Below, piece after piece: positions 16,413-25,715 of a DNA stretch of 60,993 bases. A program made the translations under genes and the position numbers. The stretch is from Savagea sp. GTDB taxonomy: Bacteria > Bacillota > Bacilli > Bacillales_A > Planococcaceae. The first letter of the stretch is position 1, and the number at the start of each line of letters is the position of its first letter. Below the pieces are notes generated by a model. The model was given only the letters and a program-made list of their open reading frames with translations. It was not told the DNA's origin and ran no database searches. The stretch covers positions 1 to 60,993 of the forward strand of contig JASLJC010000130.1 in NCBI GenBank assembly GCA_030152585.1, in the 5' to 3' direction.

Positions 16413-17363
16413 GTGTCTTTAACGATGCATGATGTACAAGAAGCATTTCAATTAGAACTCGTAAGTGGAGAAGAATGGTTAGAACGAGAAATTACGACGG
16501 GTGACATATCACGCCCAGGATTAGAAATGGCAGGGTTTTTCGATTTTTATCCAGCAGAACGGATTCAATTGCTCGGAAAAAAAGAAATGACATACGTCGA
16601 ACGATTGCCGGCAATCGAACGGATGAAACGACTACAAAAACTGTGCACAGTCGATACACCGGCTTTTATTTTAGCGCACGGTATTGACGGTCCGACCGAA
16701 TTGCATGTCGTCGCGCAAGAAGCGAAAATACCGATTTTAAAAACACCCCTTCAAACGACACGTTTTTCACGAATGTTAACGAACTATTTAGAAGGGCGTT
16801 TAGCACCGATGACGACGATTCATGGTGTGTTAGTCGACGTATACGGCGTCGGTGTTTTAATTACAGGAAAAAGTGGAGTCGGAAAAAGTGAGACGGCACT
16901 TGAACTTGTAAAAAGAGGACATCGTCTCGTCGCTGACGATGTCGTTGAAATTCGTCAAGTGGCACAAAACGTTTTAATCGGGAATTCACCGAAATTACTC
17001 GAACATATGTTAGAAATTCGAGGAGTCGGGATTATCGATTTAATGGCGTTGTTCGGTGCGAGCTCCGTGAAAGATAATAAACGTATTTTACTCGCGATCG
17101 ATTTAGAATTGTGGGATGAAAATAAAGAATACGATCGTCTCGGTTTAGATGAAAATAAAGTGAAAATTATCGACTCTGAAATTACGAAGCTTACTGTACC
17201 GGTACGTCCAGGTCGAAACTTATCAGTCATCATTGAAGTTGCGGCGATGGATTATCGTATGAAAAAACTCGGGATTAACGCAGCTCGCCAATTTACAGAG
17301 CGATTACAAGAAGAAGTCGAACGAAATGCATTAAAAGAGGAGCGAAAACGTCATGGTCGTTAA
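16413..17363 (+). CDS. hprK: HPr kinase/phosphorylase
   Basis: A 316-aa bifunctional enzyme that phosphorylates HPr and Crh on Ser46 and removes that phosphate, setting carbon catabolite control. The P-loop GKSGVGKS is near residue 155 and the family signature LEIRGVGIIDL near 205. The C-terminus VRPGRNLSVIIEVAAM is conserved. The GTG start at 16413 is preferred: GAGAAGAGGG precedes it and length and N-terminus then match Bacillus subtilis. A longer reading from 16344 lacks a ribosome binding site. It overlaps lgt by 11 bp. Its substrate Crh is encoded 8 kb downstream in this window. Confidence 0.97.
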   Translation: MSLTMHDVQEAFQLELVSGEEWLEREITTGDISRPGLEMAGFFDFYPAERIQLLGKKEMTYVERLPAIERMKRLQKLCTVDTPAFILAHGIDGPTELHVVAQEAKIPILKTPLQTTRFSRMLTNYLEGRLAPMTTIHGVLVDVYGVGVLITGKSGVGKSETALELVKRGHRLVADDVVEIRQVAQNVLIGNSPKLLEHMLEIRGVGIIDLMALFGASSVKDNKRILLAIDLELWDENKEYDRLGLDENKVKIIDSEITKLTVPVRPGRNLSVIIEVAAMDYRMKKLGINAARQFTERLQEEVERNALKEERKRHGR

Positions 17364-18168
17364 TGGAACGTTGTTAGCACTCGATCCGGTTGCATTTCAA
17401 CTCGGTTCATTGTCTGTGAGATGGTATGGGATTTTAATTGCGACGGGTGTGTTGCTCGCTTATCTCATCGTCCAACGAGAAGCAAAACGTCTCGGAATGG
17501 ACGAAGAGTTTTTCATCGACTTATTGTTATGGGCAATGCCAATGGCGATTATTGGAGCGCGTCTTTACTACGTCGTTTTTGAATGGGAACGATATGCTGA
17601 TCAGCCGATACGTGCGCTATACATTTGGGAAGGTGGTATTGCGATTCACGGTGCGTTAATTGCCGGAATATTAACAGCTTATTTCTTCGCTAAAAAACGA
17701 AATGTGTCGTTTTGGAAAGTCGGAGATATTGCAGTGCCTGGTATTTTCATCGGCCAAATTATCGGACGTTGGGGAAACTTTATGAACCAAGAAGCACACG
17801 GCGGACCCGTTTCAGAAACCTTTTTACAACAGACGCCGATTCCAAATTGGATTATGGAGCAAATGACGATTCAAGGCGTGACCTATCACCCGACGTTTTT
17901 ATACGAATCGTTATGGAATACAGTTGGACTGTTATTCGTTCTTTTCTTCCGTCGACGTAACCCGCGTCGTGGTGAAATCTTTTTATTTTATGTCGGCTGG
18001 TATTCACTCGGTCGACTATTTATCGAAGGAATGCGGACCGACAGTTTAGTAATAGGCGGCCTGCGAATGGCACAAATTGTGTCGCTCACGGGTATTGCAA
18101 TTGCGGTCATCTTTTTCATTTATCGACGTTGGATTCGCCCTCAATCGACACGATACGAAGAAGCGTAA
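17353..18168 (+). CDS. lgt: Prolipoprotein diacylglyceryl transferase
   Basis: A 271-aa membrane enzyme that transfers diacylglycerol from phosphatidylglycerol to the lipobox Cys of prolipoproteins such as PrsA in this window. The Lgt signature GRWGNFMNQEAHGGP is at about residues 137-151, with about seven helices. The ATG overlaps the end of hprK, with GAGGAG upstream inside it. The order hprK-lgt-ppaX is that of Bacillus subtilis. Confidence 0.97.
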   Translation: MVVNGTLLALDPVAFQLGSLSVRWYGILIATGVLLAYLIVQREAKRLGMDEEFFIDLLLWAMPMAIIGARLYYVVFEWERYADQPIRALYIWEGGIAIHGALIAGILTAYFFAKKRNVSFWKVGDIAVPGIFIGQIIGRWGNFMNQEAHGGPVSETFLQQTPIPNWIMEQMTIQGVTYHPTFLYESLWNTVGLLFVLFFRRRNPRRGEIFLFYVGWYSLGRLFIEGMRTDSLVIGGLRMAQIVSLTGIAIAVIFFIYRRWIRPQSTRYEEA

Positions 18169-18186
18169 AATAAAAAAAGGAGACAA

Positions 18187-18843
18187 ATGACAATGAAAAA
18201 AGTAGAAACGATTTTATTTGATTTTGATGGAACGTTGTTTAATACGAATGAATTGATTGTACGTACGTTTCAACACGTTTTAGATGAATATTACCCTGGA
18301 GAATATACGGAAGAAGATATCGCGCCCTTTTTAGGACCACCTTTAATCGATACGTTTCAACAAATTGATCCGAACCGATACGAAGAACTCGTTGCGGAAT
18401 ATCGTCGCTGGAATATCGCACATCACGATGACTATGCACATGAATTTGAAGGCGTTTCAGAAGCGTTACGTGCGTTAAAACGACGTGGCATTCAACTCGC
18501 TGTCGTATCGACGAAGCGTGCAGATATTTTGCATAAAGGTATACGTCAATTAGAAGCAAACGACGTATTTGACGTCATCATTAGTTTAGATGATGTTCAA
18601 CATGCAAAACCTCATCCAGAACCGTTACAAAAAGCGATGGATGCAATCGGAGCGAAAAAGGAAACGACGTGGATGGTCGGAGATAATTCGCACGACATCG
18701 AAGGAGGACATCGAGCTGGCGTTTATACGATCGGTGTCGCTTGGTCGATGAAAGGTGCTCATTATTTACGACAATTCCAGCCTGATGTTATCGTCGAAAC
18801 GATGCAACAAATTGTAGATCTCGTCGATGAGTGGAACGAATGA
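18187..18843 (+). CDS. ppaX: Pyrophosphatase PpaX (HAD family)
   Basis: A 218-aa HAD hydrolase with motif I DFDGT (residues 12-16), motif II VVST and motif III/IV VGDNSHDIEGG. In Bacillus subtilis PpaX hydrolyses the pyrophosphate released by HprK's P-Ser-HPr phosphorylase reaction, which explains the linkage to hprK. AAAGGAG lies upstream of the ATG; a second ATG two codons later is possible. It overlaps the next gene by 4 bp (ATGA). Confidence 0.94.
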   Translation: MTMKKVETILFDFDGTLFNTNELIVRTFQHVLDEYYPGEYTEEDIAPFLGPPLIDTFQQIDPNRYEELVAEYRRWNIAHHDDYAHEFEGVSEALRALKRRGIQLAVVSTKRADILHKGIRQLEANDVFDVIISLDDVQHAKPHPEPLQKAMDAIGAKKETTWMVGDNSHDIEGGHRAGVYTIGVAWSMKGAHYLRQFQPDVIVETMQQIVDLVDEWNE

Positions 18844-19337
18844 GAAAGTTGGAACATTTCCCGTCGAAGGGGAAAGCGAACTCACTGTGGTATATGTATC
18901 AAACGGTGTCCTTTTGGAAAGTCGTGAAAAATTTTATCGTCGTCCAACTGGCGCGCATTACTCCTTTTTTATCGTGGAAAAATTGGATGTATCGAACATT
19001 TTTAAAAATGAAAGTCGGAAAAAATGTATCGGTTGCATTAATGGTTATGCCAGATACGATGTTTCCAGAACGTATTCAAATTGGGGATAACTCCATTATC
19101 GGATTTAATACGACGATTTTAGCGCACGAATATTTAACGAATGAACATCGTCTCGGAGATGTCGTCATTGGAAAAAATGTAATGATCGGCGCAAATACGA
19201 CGATTTTACCGGGAGTAACGATCGGAGATGGAGCTGTCGTATCAGCGATGACACTCGTCCATCGCGACGTACCTCCGGGTGCATTTGTCGGTGGAAATCC
19301 GATGCAAATCATTCGTCCGGGAAAAGAAGGAAAGTAA
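18840..19337 (+). CDS. yvoF: YvoF-like hexapeptide-repeat acyltransferase
   Basis: A 165-aa acyltransferase of the left-handed beta-helix type. Hexapeptide repeats run from about residue 70 (IQIGDNSIIGFNTTI, VVIGKNVMIGANTTILPGVTIGDGAVVSAMTLV) and end in the acetyltransferase motif PPGAFVGGNPMQII. The N-terminal part WYMYQTVSFWKVVKNFIV is conserved in YvoF. The substrate is unknown. The ATG is chosen because it forms an ATGA overlap with ppaX and matches relatives. Confidence 0.88.
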   Translation: MRKLEHFPSKGKANSLWYMYQTVSFWKVVKNFIVVQLARITPFLSWKNWMYRTFLKMKVGKNVSVALMVMPDTMFPERIQIGDNSIIGFNTTILAHEYLTNEHRLGDVVIGKNVMIGANTTILPGVTIGDGAVVSAMTLVHRDVPPGAFVGGNPMQIIRPGKEGK

Positions 19338-19381
19338 TGCGAAAACGATGTGATGTGATACAATAGAGACAACTTGGGGAG

Positions 19382-19410
19382 GAAGGGACCAGTCGTTCCT
19401 TCTTCTTTTT
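19382..19410 (+). terminator. Hairpin terminator between yvoF and yvcD
   Basis: GAAGGGAC/GTTCCTTC stem (19382-19389, 19395-19402), 5-nt loop, then a T-rich run. It sits only 14 nt before the yvcD start, so it may act as an attenuator as well as an operon end. Confidence 0.65.
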
Positions 19411-19424
19411 CGGAGGAATTTAGA

Positions 19425-20927
19425 TTGACAAAAAAAGGAACGAAACAGAAAGATAATATCGTCTCTTTCGTGCCAGACGGTTCTTTTTATTACGAGCGAG
19501 CGATTCGTGCGTTAAACAAAGAAGACCGAATGCGTGCGAAACTATATTTTGAACGAGCGTATACATTAGACCCGACAGATGTAGAAGGAATGATTGAATA
19601 TGCGCTTTTTCAAATTGAAGAAAGCCATTTCGCAGAAGCTTATGAGTTGTTACAACGTATCCAAATCCTAGACCCTTCTAAAGATGAAGTCATTTATTAT
19701 TTAGCAGAAGTACATGCTCATTTAGGATTACTCGTACAAGCGAGAGAGTACGCTAATGAATATTTAGACGTTGCATTTGACGGTCCGTTCGGAGAAGAAG
19801 CCGAAGCGATTATTGAATTTGCTGATCAAGAAGGTGCGCCGTTGATTGAAGAAGATATGGATAGTGAAGTGTTTTTTATGCAAGAAAAAGCACAACGAAA
19901 AATGGAAAAAGGAGATTACGCAGGAGCAGCAGATGTTTTTGAAAATCTCGTAGCAGAGTATCCCGAAGTGTTAGCAGCTTCTAACAATTTAGCGCTCTCT
20001 TATTTTTATACGAACCGTTTAGAAGAAGCGAAAGAGTTGTTGTATGACGTATTAGAAGAAGATGCGGGAAATGTCCATGCACTTTGTAATTTAGCTGTCT
20101 TTTATTATTATGAACGAAATACGGCTTCTTTAAAGATGATTGTTGACGTATTGAAGAAAATTTATCCAATCCCACTAGAACATCAATTTAAAATCGGTGC
20201 GACGTTCGGTTTAATCGGAGAATATGAAGATTCATATGAACGTTTACGCCGTATCGAGCCGTTTGGATACCGCGATGATATCGGATTTTACTTTTGGTTG
20301 TCGCAAGCGGCTTACTATGCGGGGTATGAAGAAGAAGCAAGGCGTGCACATGACCGTCTCGTCGAACTAGACCCATCGAAAGACGGAGCAGAGCCGTGGA
20401 TCAATATTGAGAAAACGGACGGGTTAGAAGACAATTTTGACCACGTATTAGCCCAATTAAGCGCACCACTTCCTTCGAAACGGTTGTATGGCTTATTTTT
20501 ACTCGGAAAAACGGCACATCGTCAAGCGATTTTGACACATGCGCATCATATCGATTTTGATGATTTCGTTCCGATTGAACAACTTTACTTCGTCTACGCA
20601 CTCGACAAAAAATTTGTAGAAGACCACGATGAAGATGACCCACAACTCCGTTCAATCGAAGTTGCAGAACAATTGTATACAGCATATGCACCGTTAGAAG
20701 AGCGAGGCGATCTCATTTTACGCCAATGGTTTTCATTTCTAGTATTAGCTTACGGTGTTCGGTACGCTTTTCGAAATCCGAGCGCTATCGCCGCGGCGTT
20801 TGATTACAATCAAAATGCACAATTAGAAAAAGTGACGAAGAAGCAATTTGCCGAAAAATACGGTACAACAGTCCCGACATTAACGAAATATTTAAAGCAA
20901 TTGTTAGAGATTTATCGTCATCGTTAA
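19425..20927 (+). CDS. yvcD: YvcD-like TPR protein
   Basis: A 500-aa soluble protein built of tetratricopeptide repeats, clearest at residues ~25-190 (YERAIRALNKEDRMRAKLYFERAYTLDPTD, AYELLQRIQILDPSKDEVIYYLAEVHAHLG, DYAGAADVFENLVAEYPEVLAASNNLALSYFYTNRLEEA). The C-terminus (FAEKYGTTVPTLTKYLKQLLEIY) looks like an HTH-type helix pair. It sits upstream of trxB as yvcD does in Bacillus subtilis. The start is TTG with CGGAGGAA upstream. Function unknown; probably a protein-interaction scaffold. Confidence 0.85.
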   Translation: MTKKGTKQKDNIVSFVPDGSFYYERAIRALNKEDRMRAKLYFERAYTLDPTDVEGMIEYALFQIEESHFAEAYELLQRIQILDPSKDEVIYYLAEVHAHLGLLVQAREYANEYLDVAFDGPFGEEAEAIIEFADQEGAPLIEEDMDSEVFFMQEKAQRKMEKGDYAGAADVFENLVAEYPEVLAASNNLALSYFYTNRLEEAKELLYDVLEEDAGNVHALCNLAVFYYYERNTASLKMIVDVLKKIYPIPLEHQFKIGATFGLIGEYEDSYERLRRIEPFGYRDDIGFYFWLSQAAYYAGYEEEARRAHDRLVELDPSKDGAEPWINIEKTDGLEDNFDHVLAQLSAPLPSKRLYGLFLLGKTAHRQAILTHAHHIDFDDFVPIEQLYFVYALDKKFVEDHDEDDPQLRSIEVAEQLYTAYAPLEERGDLILRQWFSFLVLAYGVRYAFRNPSAIAAAFDYNQNAQLEKVTKKQFAEKYGTTVPTLTKYLKQLLEIYRHR

Positions 20928-20955
20928 ATTACCGATAGGGGTATAGGCAAATGAG

Positions 20956-20984
20956 TTGAAAGTTCGTAGATTATAGCTTACATT
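20956..20984 (+). promoter_or_regulatory. trxB promoter
   Basis: TTGAAA (20956-20961) and TACATT (20979-20984), 17-bp spacer. In Bacillus subtilis trxB is Spx-activated; Spx sites are too loose to call here. Confidence 0.6.
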
Positions 20985-21024
20985 TGTAACAGTACAACTT
21001 ACGAAAAGTGGAGGAGATTAAATT

Positions 21025-21957
21025 ATGACGAACGTATATGACGTAATTATTATCGGTGCAGGACCAGCAGGAATGACTGCTGCAGTATATGCATCACGTG
21101 CAAACCTTTCAACATTAATGATTGAGCGTGGAATGCCAGGTGGACAAATGGCGACGACAGAAGGAATTGAAAACTATCCCGGTTTTAAAACGATTTTAGG
21201 ACCGGATCTTTCAGCAAAAATGTTTGAACACGCACAAGAATTTGGCGCGACATATAAAGCAGGCATTGTCGATAAAGTCATCGACAACGGAAAGACGAAA
21301 CAAGTAGTAATGGGTGATACGACATACGAAGCGTACACAGTTATTATCGCAACAGGAGCAGAGTACCGTAAACTCGGCGCACCAGGTGAAGAAGAATTAA
21401 CAGGACGTGGAGTAAGTTACTGTGCAGTATGTGACGGTGCATTTTACAAAGGACGTGAAATCGTCGTTATCGGTGGAGGAGACTCAGCGGTAGAAGAAGG
21501 AATGTATTTAACACGTTTTGCAGATAAAGTGACGATTATTCACCGTCGTGACGCATTACGTGCACAAAAAATTATTCAAGACCGTGCATTTGAAAACGAC
21601 AAAATTGATTTCGTTTGGAATAAACAAGTGAAATCAGTAAATGAAAAAGACGGTATGATCGGTTCATTAACACTTGTCGATACAGTAGACGGTACAGAGT
21701 CAGAGTTCGAAACAGAAGGAATGTTCGTTTACGTAGGAACAGACCCATTAACAGAACCGTTCAAAGACCTCGGCATTACGAACGAAGCAGGTTATATTTT
21801 AACGAATGAAGATATGGAAACAACGGTTCCAGGAATTTACGCAGCAGGAGATGTACGTGAAAAATTACTTCGTCAAATCGTAACAGCAACAGGCGATGGA
21901 AGTATTGCGGCACAAGCTGCTCAAAAATATATTGAAGATTTAAAAGAACAAGCATAA
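21025..21957 (+). CDS. trxB: Thioredoxin reductase
   Basis: A 310-aa FAD/NADPH enzyme that reduces thioredoxin. FAD motif GAGPAGMTAAVYASR (about 11-25), redox-active SYCAVCDG (about 132-139), NADPH motif GGGDSAVEEG, and C-terminal GIYAAGDVR. Full length. It has its own promoter and terminator. The neighbouring spxH, clpP and thioredoxin-like genes form a disulfide-stress theme. Confidence 0.98.
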   Translation: MTNVYDVIIIGAGPAGMTAAVYASRANLSTLMIERGMPGGQMATTEGIENYPGFKTILGPDLSAKMFEHAQEFGATYKAGIVDKVIDNGKTKQVVMGDTTYEAYTVIIATGAEYRKLGAPGEEELTGRGVSYCAVCDGAFYKGREIVVIGGGDSAVEEGMYLTRFADKVTIIHRRDALRAQKIIQDRAFENDKIDFVWNKQVKSVNEKDGMIGSLTLVDTVDGTESEFETEGMFVYVGTDPLTEPFKDLGITNEAGYILTNEDMETTVPGIYAAGDVREKLLRQIVTATGDGSIAAQAAQKYIEDLKEQA

Positions 21958-21962
21958 TTGCC

Positions 21963-22009
21963 AAAAAAGCTATTTCGTACATCCGTAAGGAGTATGAAAT
22001 AGCTTTTTT
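21963..22009 (+). terminator. trxB terminator
   Basis: AAAAAAGCTATTTC/GAAATAGCTTTTTT stem right after the stop codon. Confidence 0.9.
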
Positions 22010-22085
22010 CATTTTTGGGCTTATCGATGACACGGTAAAATTTAAAAATAAAAACGGAAGTAGAAATATAAAAGTTTTAATCTAA

Positions 22086-22100
22086 TTGAAAGCGTTTACT
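22086..22100 (+). promoter_or_regulatory. cre site 1 upstream of rapZ
   Basis: TTGAAAGCGTTTACT matches every fixed position of the catabolite-responsive element consensus WTGNAANCGNWNNCW. CcpA with P-Ser-HPr or P-Ser-Crh would bind. Confidence 0.7.
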
Positions 22101-22155
22101 TAATAGAAAGAGGGAATTGTTCTCACTTGAATTTGAACGTCGTGTGAACGAATAG

Positions 22156-22170
22156 ATGGAAACGTATCCT
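22156..22170 (+). promoter_or_regulatory. cre site 2 upstream of rapZ
   Basis: ATGGAAACGTATCCT also matches every fixed position of WTGNAANCGNWNNCW. Its centre is 70 bp from that of cre site 1. It lies just upstream of the predicted -35, a position used for CcpA activation in some Bacillus promoters. Confidence 0.7.
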
Positions 22171-22184
22171 TTCAGCAAAGAACG

Positions 22185-22213
22185 TTGAAACCTAAAGCTA
22201 AAAAGAGTAAAGT
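22185..22213 (+). promoter_or_regulatory. Promoter of rapZ-yvcK-whiA-crh
   Basis: TTGAAA (22185-22190) and TAAAGT (22208-22213), 17-bp spacer, 33 bp before the rapZ start. Confidence 0.6.
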
Positions 22214-22246
22214 ATATAGAGAATGAAAGTACGAGGAGGAACGAAA

Positions 22247-23131
22247 ATGGACGATGCGAGAGCGACGGATATAGAGCTCGTCATCATTACAGGAATGTCT
22301 GGTGCAGGTAAGACGGTCGCAATGCAAAGTTTTGAAGACTTAGGATTTTATTGTATTGACAATTTGCCACCTGAATTATTACAAAAGTTTTTAACGTTAA
22401 TGATGGACGCGGAACATCCGATGCGTCGAATTGCCGCTGTGATGGATACGAGAGGTGGCGATTTATTCGATGCATTATCGGATGCAATCGATGAGTTATC
22501 TTCTTACGACAACATTTCAACGCAGTTGTTATTTTTAGATGCTGACGACGATATACTCGTCAATCGATATAAAGAGACACGTCGTTCCCACCCATTGGCA
22601 GGTACAGGTTTACCGCTAGAAGGAATTCAAAAAGAACGCGAAGCATTGTCTCAAATTAAAGGCCATGCACGTTACATTTATAATACGTCGGCATTAAAAC
22701 CGCGCCAATTACGTGCAAAAATTGTTCAAGATTTTTCCGTGCAAGGTAAAGCACCGTTTACTGTCCATTTCATGTCATTTGGTTTTAAGCACGGTATGCC
22801 GATTGACGCAGATGTCGTCTTCGATGTTCGTTTTTTGCCGAATCCGTATTATATTCCCGAGCTCCGTCCAAAAACGGGGATGGATTCAGAAGTATATGAT
22901 TACGTCTTACAGTGGAATGAGACGAAAACGTTAATTGACAAATTAACCGATCTTTTTCAATTTATTATTCCGCAGTATAAAAGTGAAGGAAAAACACAAG
23001 CCGTTATCGCTTTCGGTTGTACCGGTGGACAACACCGTTCCGTAACGTTAGCCAATTATTTTAGTCGTTATTTTAAAACGTCATATGACGTCTATACGAC
23101 GCATCGTGATATCGAAAAAAGAAAGAGGTGA
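22247..23131 (+). CDS. rapZ: RapZ/YvcJ nucleotide-binding protein
   Basis: A 294-aa P-loop protein: Walker A GMSGAGKT near residue 17, conserved FCIDNLPPELL, and the C-terminal domain with GCTGGQHRSV. In enterics RapZ controls glmS mRNA turnover; in Bacillus subtilis YvcJ is a GTPase affecting competence. The ATG at 22247 follows GAGGAGGAACG. First gene of the conserved rapZ-yvcK-whiA-crh operon. Confidence 0.96.
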   Translation: MDDARATDIELVIITGMSGAGKTVAMQSFEDLGFYCIDNLPPELLQKFLTLMMDAEHPMRRIAAVMDTRGGDLFDALSDAIDELSSYDNISTQLLFLDADDDILVNRYKETRRSHPLAGTGLPLEGIQKEREALSQIKGHARYIYNTSALKPRQLRAKIVQDFSVQGKAPFTVHFMSFGFKHGMPIDADVVFDVRFLPNPYYIPELRPKTGMDSEVYDYVLQWNETKTLIDKLTDLFQFIIPQYKSEGKTQAVIAFGCTGGQHRSVTLANYFSRYFKTSYDVYTTHRDIEKRKR

Positions 23132-23138
23132 GTAGTCG

Positions 23139-24116
23139 ATGGGGAAGTCCAGAGAGCCTAAACGTGTCGTCGTCTTCGGAGGTGGCACAGGGTTGTCGAC
23201 TGTCTTACGAGGATTAAAGCAGCAACGAGTAGACATAACAGCCATTGTAACAGTAGCAGATGACGGAGGAAGCTCAGGTCGTCTCCTTCGTGAATTTAAC
23301 ATACCACCACCAGGGGATATCCGACAAGTTATGGCAGCGCTTTCAACTCGTGGGCCACTCGCTGAAGAAATGTTTCAATACCGTTTCAACGAAGAAGAAA
23401 CGTTAAAAGGACATTCACTCGGTAATTTAATGTTAGCGGCTTTAACAGACATAACAGGAGACTTTGCAAATGCGATTGAACGACTCAGTGAGTTATTTCA
23501 AGTAAAAGGGCGTGTGTTCCCCGCAGCAAACGAACGTCTCACGTTACATGCCGAATTAGCCGACGGGACGATCGTAACGGGAGAATCTAAAATCCCGATG
23601 TATCGCACCGATATTCGAAAAGTTTACGTCTCACCTCAAGAAGTGAAGCCACTGCCCGGAGCACTTGAAGCGATTGAACGAGCCGACTGTATCTTAATCG
23701 GGCCGGGAAGTTTATATACGAGTATATTGCCATCACTACTCGTGCGCGATATTCAAGAAATGATTTTGCGCAGTTCAGCTCAAAAGGTGTATATTAGTAA
23801 CTTGACGACACAAAATGGTGAAACGACGAGTTACACCGCTTCGGAACATGTCGAAGCATTGTATAATCATATCGGGACTCCTTTTTTAGATACAATTTTA
23901 CTACATGATTTTACAAATCCGACGACAACCGATACGATAGAACGCGTGTTAAAAAAACAGTCGATGACGATTGTAGAACAAGATGACGAAAAATTGCACG
24001 CACTCGGCATTGAAATCCAACGTGAAAATATCGCAACGTGGACAGACGATCGACTGATTCACGATGCGGATAAAATATCAAAGTGGTTACATCGTTTTCA
24101 TCAAACGTGTCAATAA
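23139..24116 (+). CDS. yvcK: YvcK/GlmR, UDP-sugar-binding regulator
   Basis: A 325-aa protein of the CofD-like/YvcK family with nucleotide-binding GGGTGLSTVL near residue 12, conserved VADDGGSSGRLL and the GPGSLYTSILPSLL segment. In Bacillus subtilis it supports cell-wall precursor synthesis on gluconeogenic carbon. It begins 7 nt after rapZ with AAAGAGGTGA. Confidence 0.95.
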   Translation: MGKSREPKRVVVFGGGTGLSTVLRGLKQQRVDITAIVTVADDGGSSGRLLREFNIPPPGDIRQVMAALSTRGPLAEEMFQYRFNEEETLKGHSLGNLMLAALTDITGDFANAIERLSELFQVKGRVFPAANERLTLHAELADGTIVTGESKIPMYRTDIRKVYVSPQEVKPLPGALEAIERADCILIGPGSLYTSILPSLLVRDIQEMILRSSAQKVYISNLTTQNGETTSYTASEHVEALYNHIGTPFLDTILLHDFTNPTTTDTIERVLKKQSMTIVEQDDEKLHALGIEIQRENIATWTDDRLIHDADKISKWLHRFHQTCQ

Positions 24117-24134
24117 TAGTAGGAGGTGGAACAG

Positions 24135-25088
24135 ATGGGAGTATCTTTCGCCTCGAAAGTTAAAAAAGAACTCACACGAATTCAAGCACCTGCTTGTTGT
24201 CAAAAAGCAGAGACGGCAGCGTTTATCCGGATGAACGGTGCCCTCTCTTTATCGAATAAGCGATTAAGTCTCGATGTCCAGACGGAAAATGCTGCGATTG
24301 CGCGTCGACTTTATTCGAACTTACGAAACTTATACGATGTAGACGTGAAATTGCTCGTTCGCCGGAAAATGCGACTGAAAAAAAATAATGTTTACATATG
24401 TCGAATCGAAAATCAAGCACAAGATTTACTTGAAGAATTGCGTATCCTTGAAGGACCGATGCAATTTACTTCAACTGTTGATCCGCACTTGGTCGAAAAA
24501 GACTGTTGTAAACGAGCATATTTACGTGGAGCTTTTTTAGCTGGCGGTTCTGTCAACAACCCCGAAACTTCATCGTATCATTTAGAAGTTTTCTCAGTGT
24601 ATGAAGAACATAGCGAAGCCCTCGTTCAAATGATGAATGACTATCATCTCAACGCAAAAGCGATTGAGCGAAAAAAAGGATATATTACGTATTTAAAAGA
24701 AGCGGAAAAAATTTCGGATTTTTTACGAATTATCGGTGCGCACGTATCGGTTATGAAATTTGAAGACGTCCGTATCGTCCGTGATTTGCGTAATAGTGTG
24801 AATCGTCTCGTCAATTGCGAGACGGCTAACTTAAATAAAACGATCAGTGCTGCACAACGTCAAGTCGAAAATATAAAATTTATTGATAAAACGATCGGTT
24901 TAGATGAACTACCGGAACGTTTACAAGAGATTGCACATCTCCGCGTACAGTACCAAGAAGTCACGTTAAAAGAACTCGGCGAAATGGTAACGAGTGGTCC
25001 TGTCAGTAAATCGGGAGTGAATCATCGACTACGAAAGATTGAAGAAATTGCGAATGAACTTCGTAAAAGTGGAATGACCGTCCAATAG
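24135..25088 (+). CDS. whiA: WhiA-family DNA-binding protein
   Basis: A 317-aa protein with an N-terminal LAGLIDADG-like fold (around RAYLRGAFLAGGSVNNPETSYHLE) and a C-terminal HTH (LRVQYQEVTLKELGEMVTSGPVSKSGVNHRLRKIEEIA). It controls sporulation in Streptomyces and affects division and chromosome segregation in Bacillus. The ATG at 24135 sits after AGGAGGTGG; the longer GTG reading would start inside that ribosome binding site. Confidence 0.95.
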   Translation: MGVSFASKVKKELTRIQAPACCQKAETAAFIRMNGALSLSNKRLSLDVQTENAAIARRLYSNLRNLYDVDVKLLVRRKMRLKKNNVYICRIENQAQDLLEELRILEGPMQFTSTVDPHLVEKDCCKRAYLRGAFLAGGSVNNPETSSYHLEVFSVYEEHSEALVQMMNDYHLNAKAIERKKGYITYLKEAEKISDFLRIIGAHVSVMKFEDVRIVRDLRNSVNRLVNCETANLNKTISAAQRQVENIKFIDKTIGLDELPERLQEIAHLRVQYQEVTLKELGEMVTSGPVSKSGVNHRLRKIEEIANELRKSGMTVQ

Positions 25089-25104
25089 AAAGGAGTTTTA
25101 AAAC

Positions 25105-25368
25105 ATGATTGAAAAACAAGCAACCGTCCAATTAAAAACAGGGTTACAAGCACGTCAAGCGGCATTATTCGTCCAAGAGGCGAACCGTTTTCATGCGGAC
25201 GTTTATTTAGAAAAAGAAGAACGTAAAGTGAATGCAAAAAGTATTATGGGTGTTATGAGTTTAGCGATTGCAACAGGTACAGAAGTCGTTCTCATCGCAG
25301 ATGGTTCAGATGCGCAAGACGCAGTAAACCAACTTGCGACACTCGTTGAAAAAGAAGAAATTGAATAA
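25105..25368 (+). CDS. crh: Crh, catabolite repression HPr-like protein
   Basis: An 87-aa HPr paralogue. The position of HPr's catalytic His15 is Gln (GLQARQAALFV), so it cannot carry sugar phosphate in the PTS, while the regulatory Ser46 region NAKSIMGVMSLA is kept. This combination defines Crh rather than HPr. HprK, encoded upstream in this window, phosphorylates Ser46, and P-Ser-Crh is a CcpA co-repressor. Last gene of an operon that itself carries cre sites. Confidence 0.96.
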   Translation: MIEKQATVQLKTGLQARQAALFVQEANRFHADVYLEKEERKVNAKSIMGVMSLAIATGTEVVLIADGSDAQDAVNQLATLVEKEEIE

Positions 25369-25374
25369 AAGATG

Positions 25375-25410
25375 AACACGAATCGATCAATCTCGGTTCG
25401 TGTTTTTTGT
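25375..25410 (+). terminator. crh operon terminator
   Basis: AACACGAA/TTCGTGTT stem followed by a T-run. Confidence 0.85.
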
Positions 25411-25705
25411 TTTTACTGTTGAAAAGACGTATTAGGCACTTTCACGGAACATATTTGTTGTCATGTAGATGACGGGACAACCTTTTAGCGAAATGATTGT
25501 GATTTGTCTATCTCCTCGTTTTACGATTCGATACAGTGTATAACATTTCCTATTTTTTGAATGAATCCAAATCGCGTGATAAAAGAATCGGTCAGATTTC
25601 ATATTCGTCGTAAAAAGAACGACTTCCCTATTTACGAAGCTTCTAAAGTAATGGTACTATGGAATTAAGTTGAAAATAAAATGATAGTAAAGAACTATTA
25701 GAAGA
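25411..25705. other. Gene-free stretch between crh and hemAT
   Basis: About 295 bp. I see no ORF with a ribosome binding site, no RNA motif and no convincing sigma-A or sigma-D promoter, though hemAT must be expressed from here. Confidence 0.5.
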
Positions 25706-25715
25706 GGTGGAAGGA

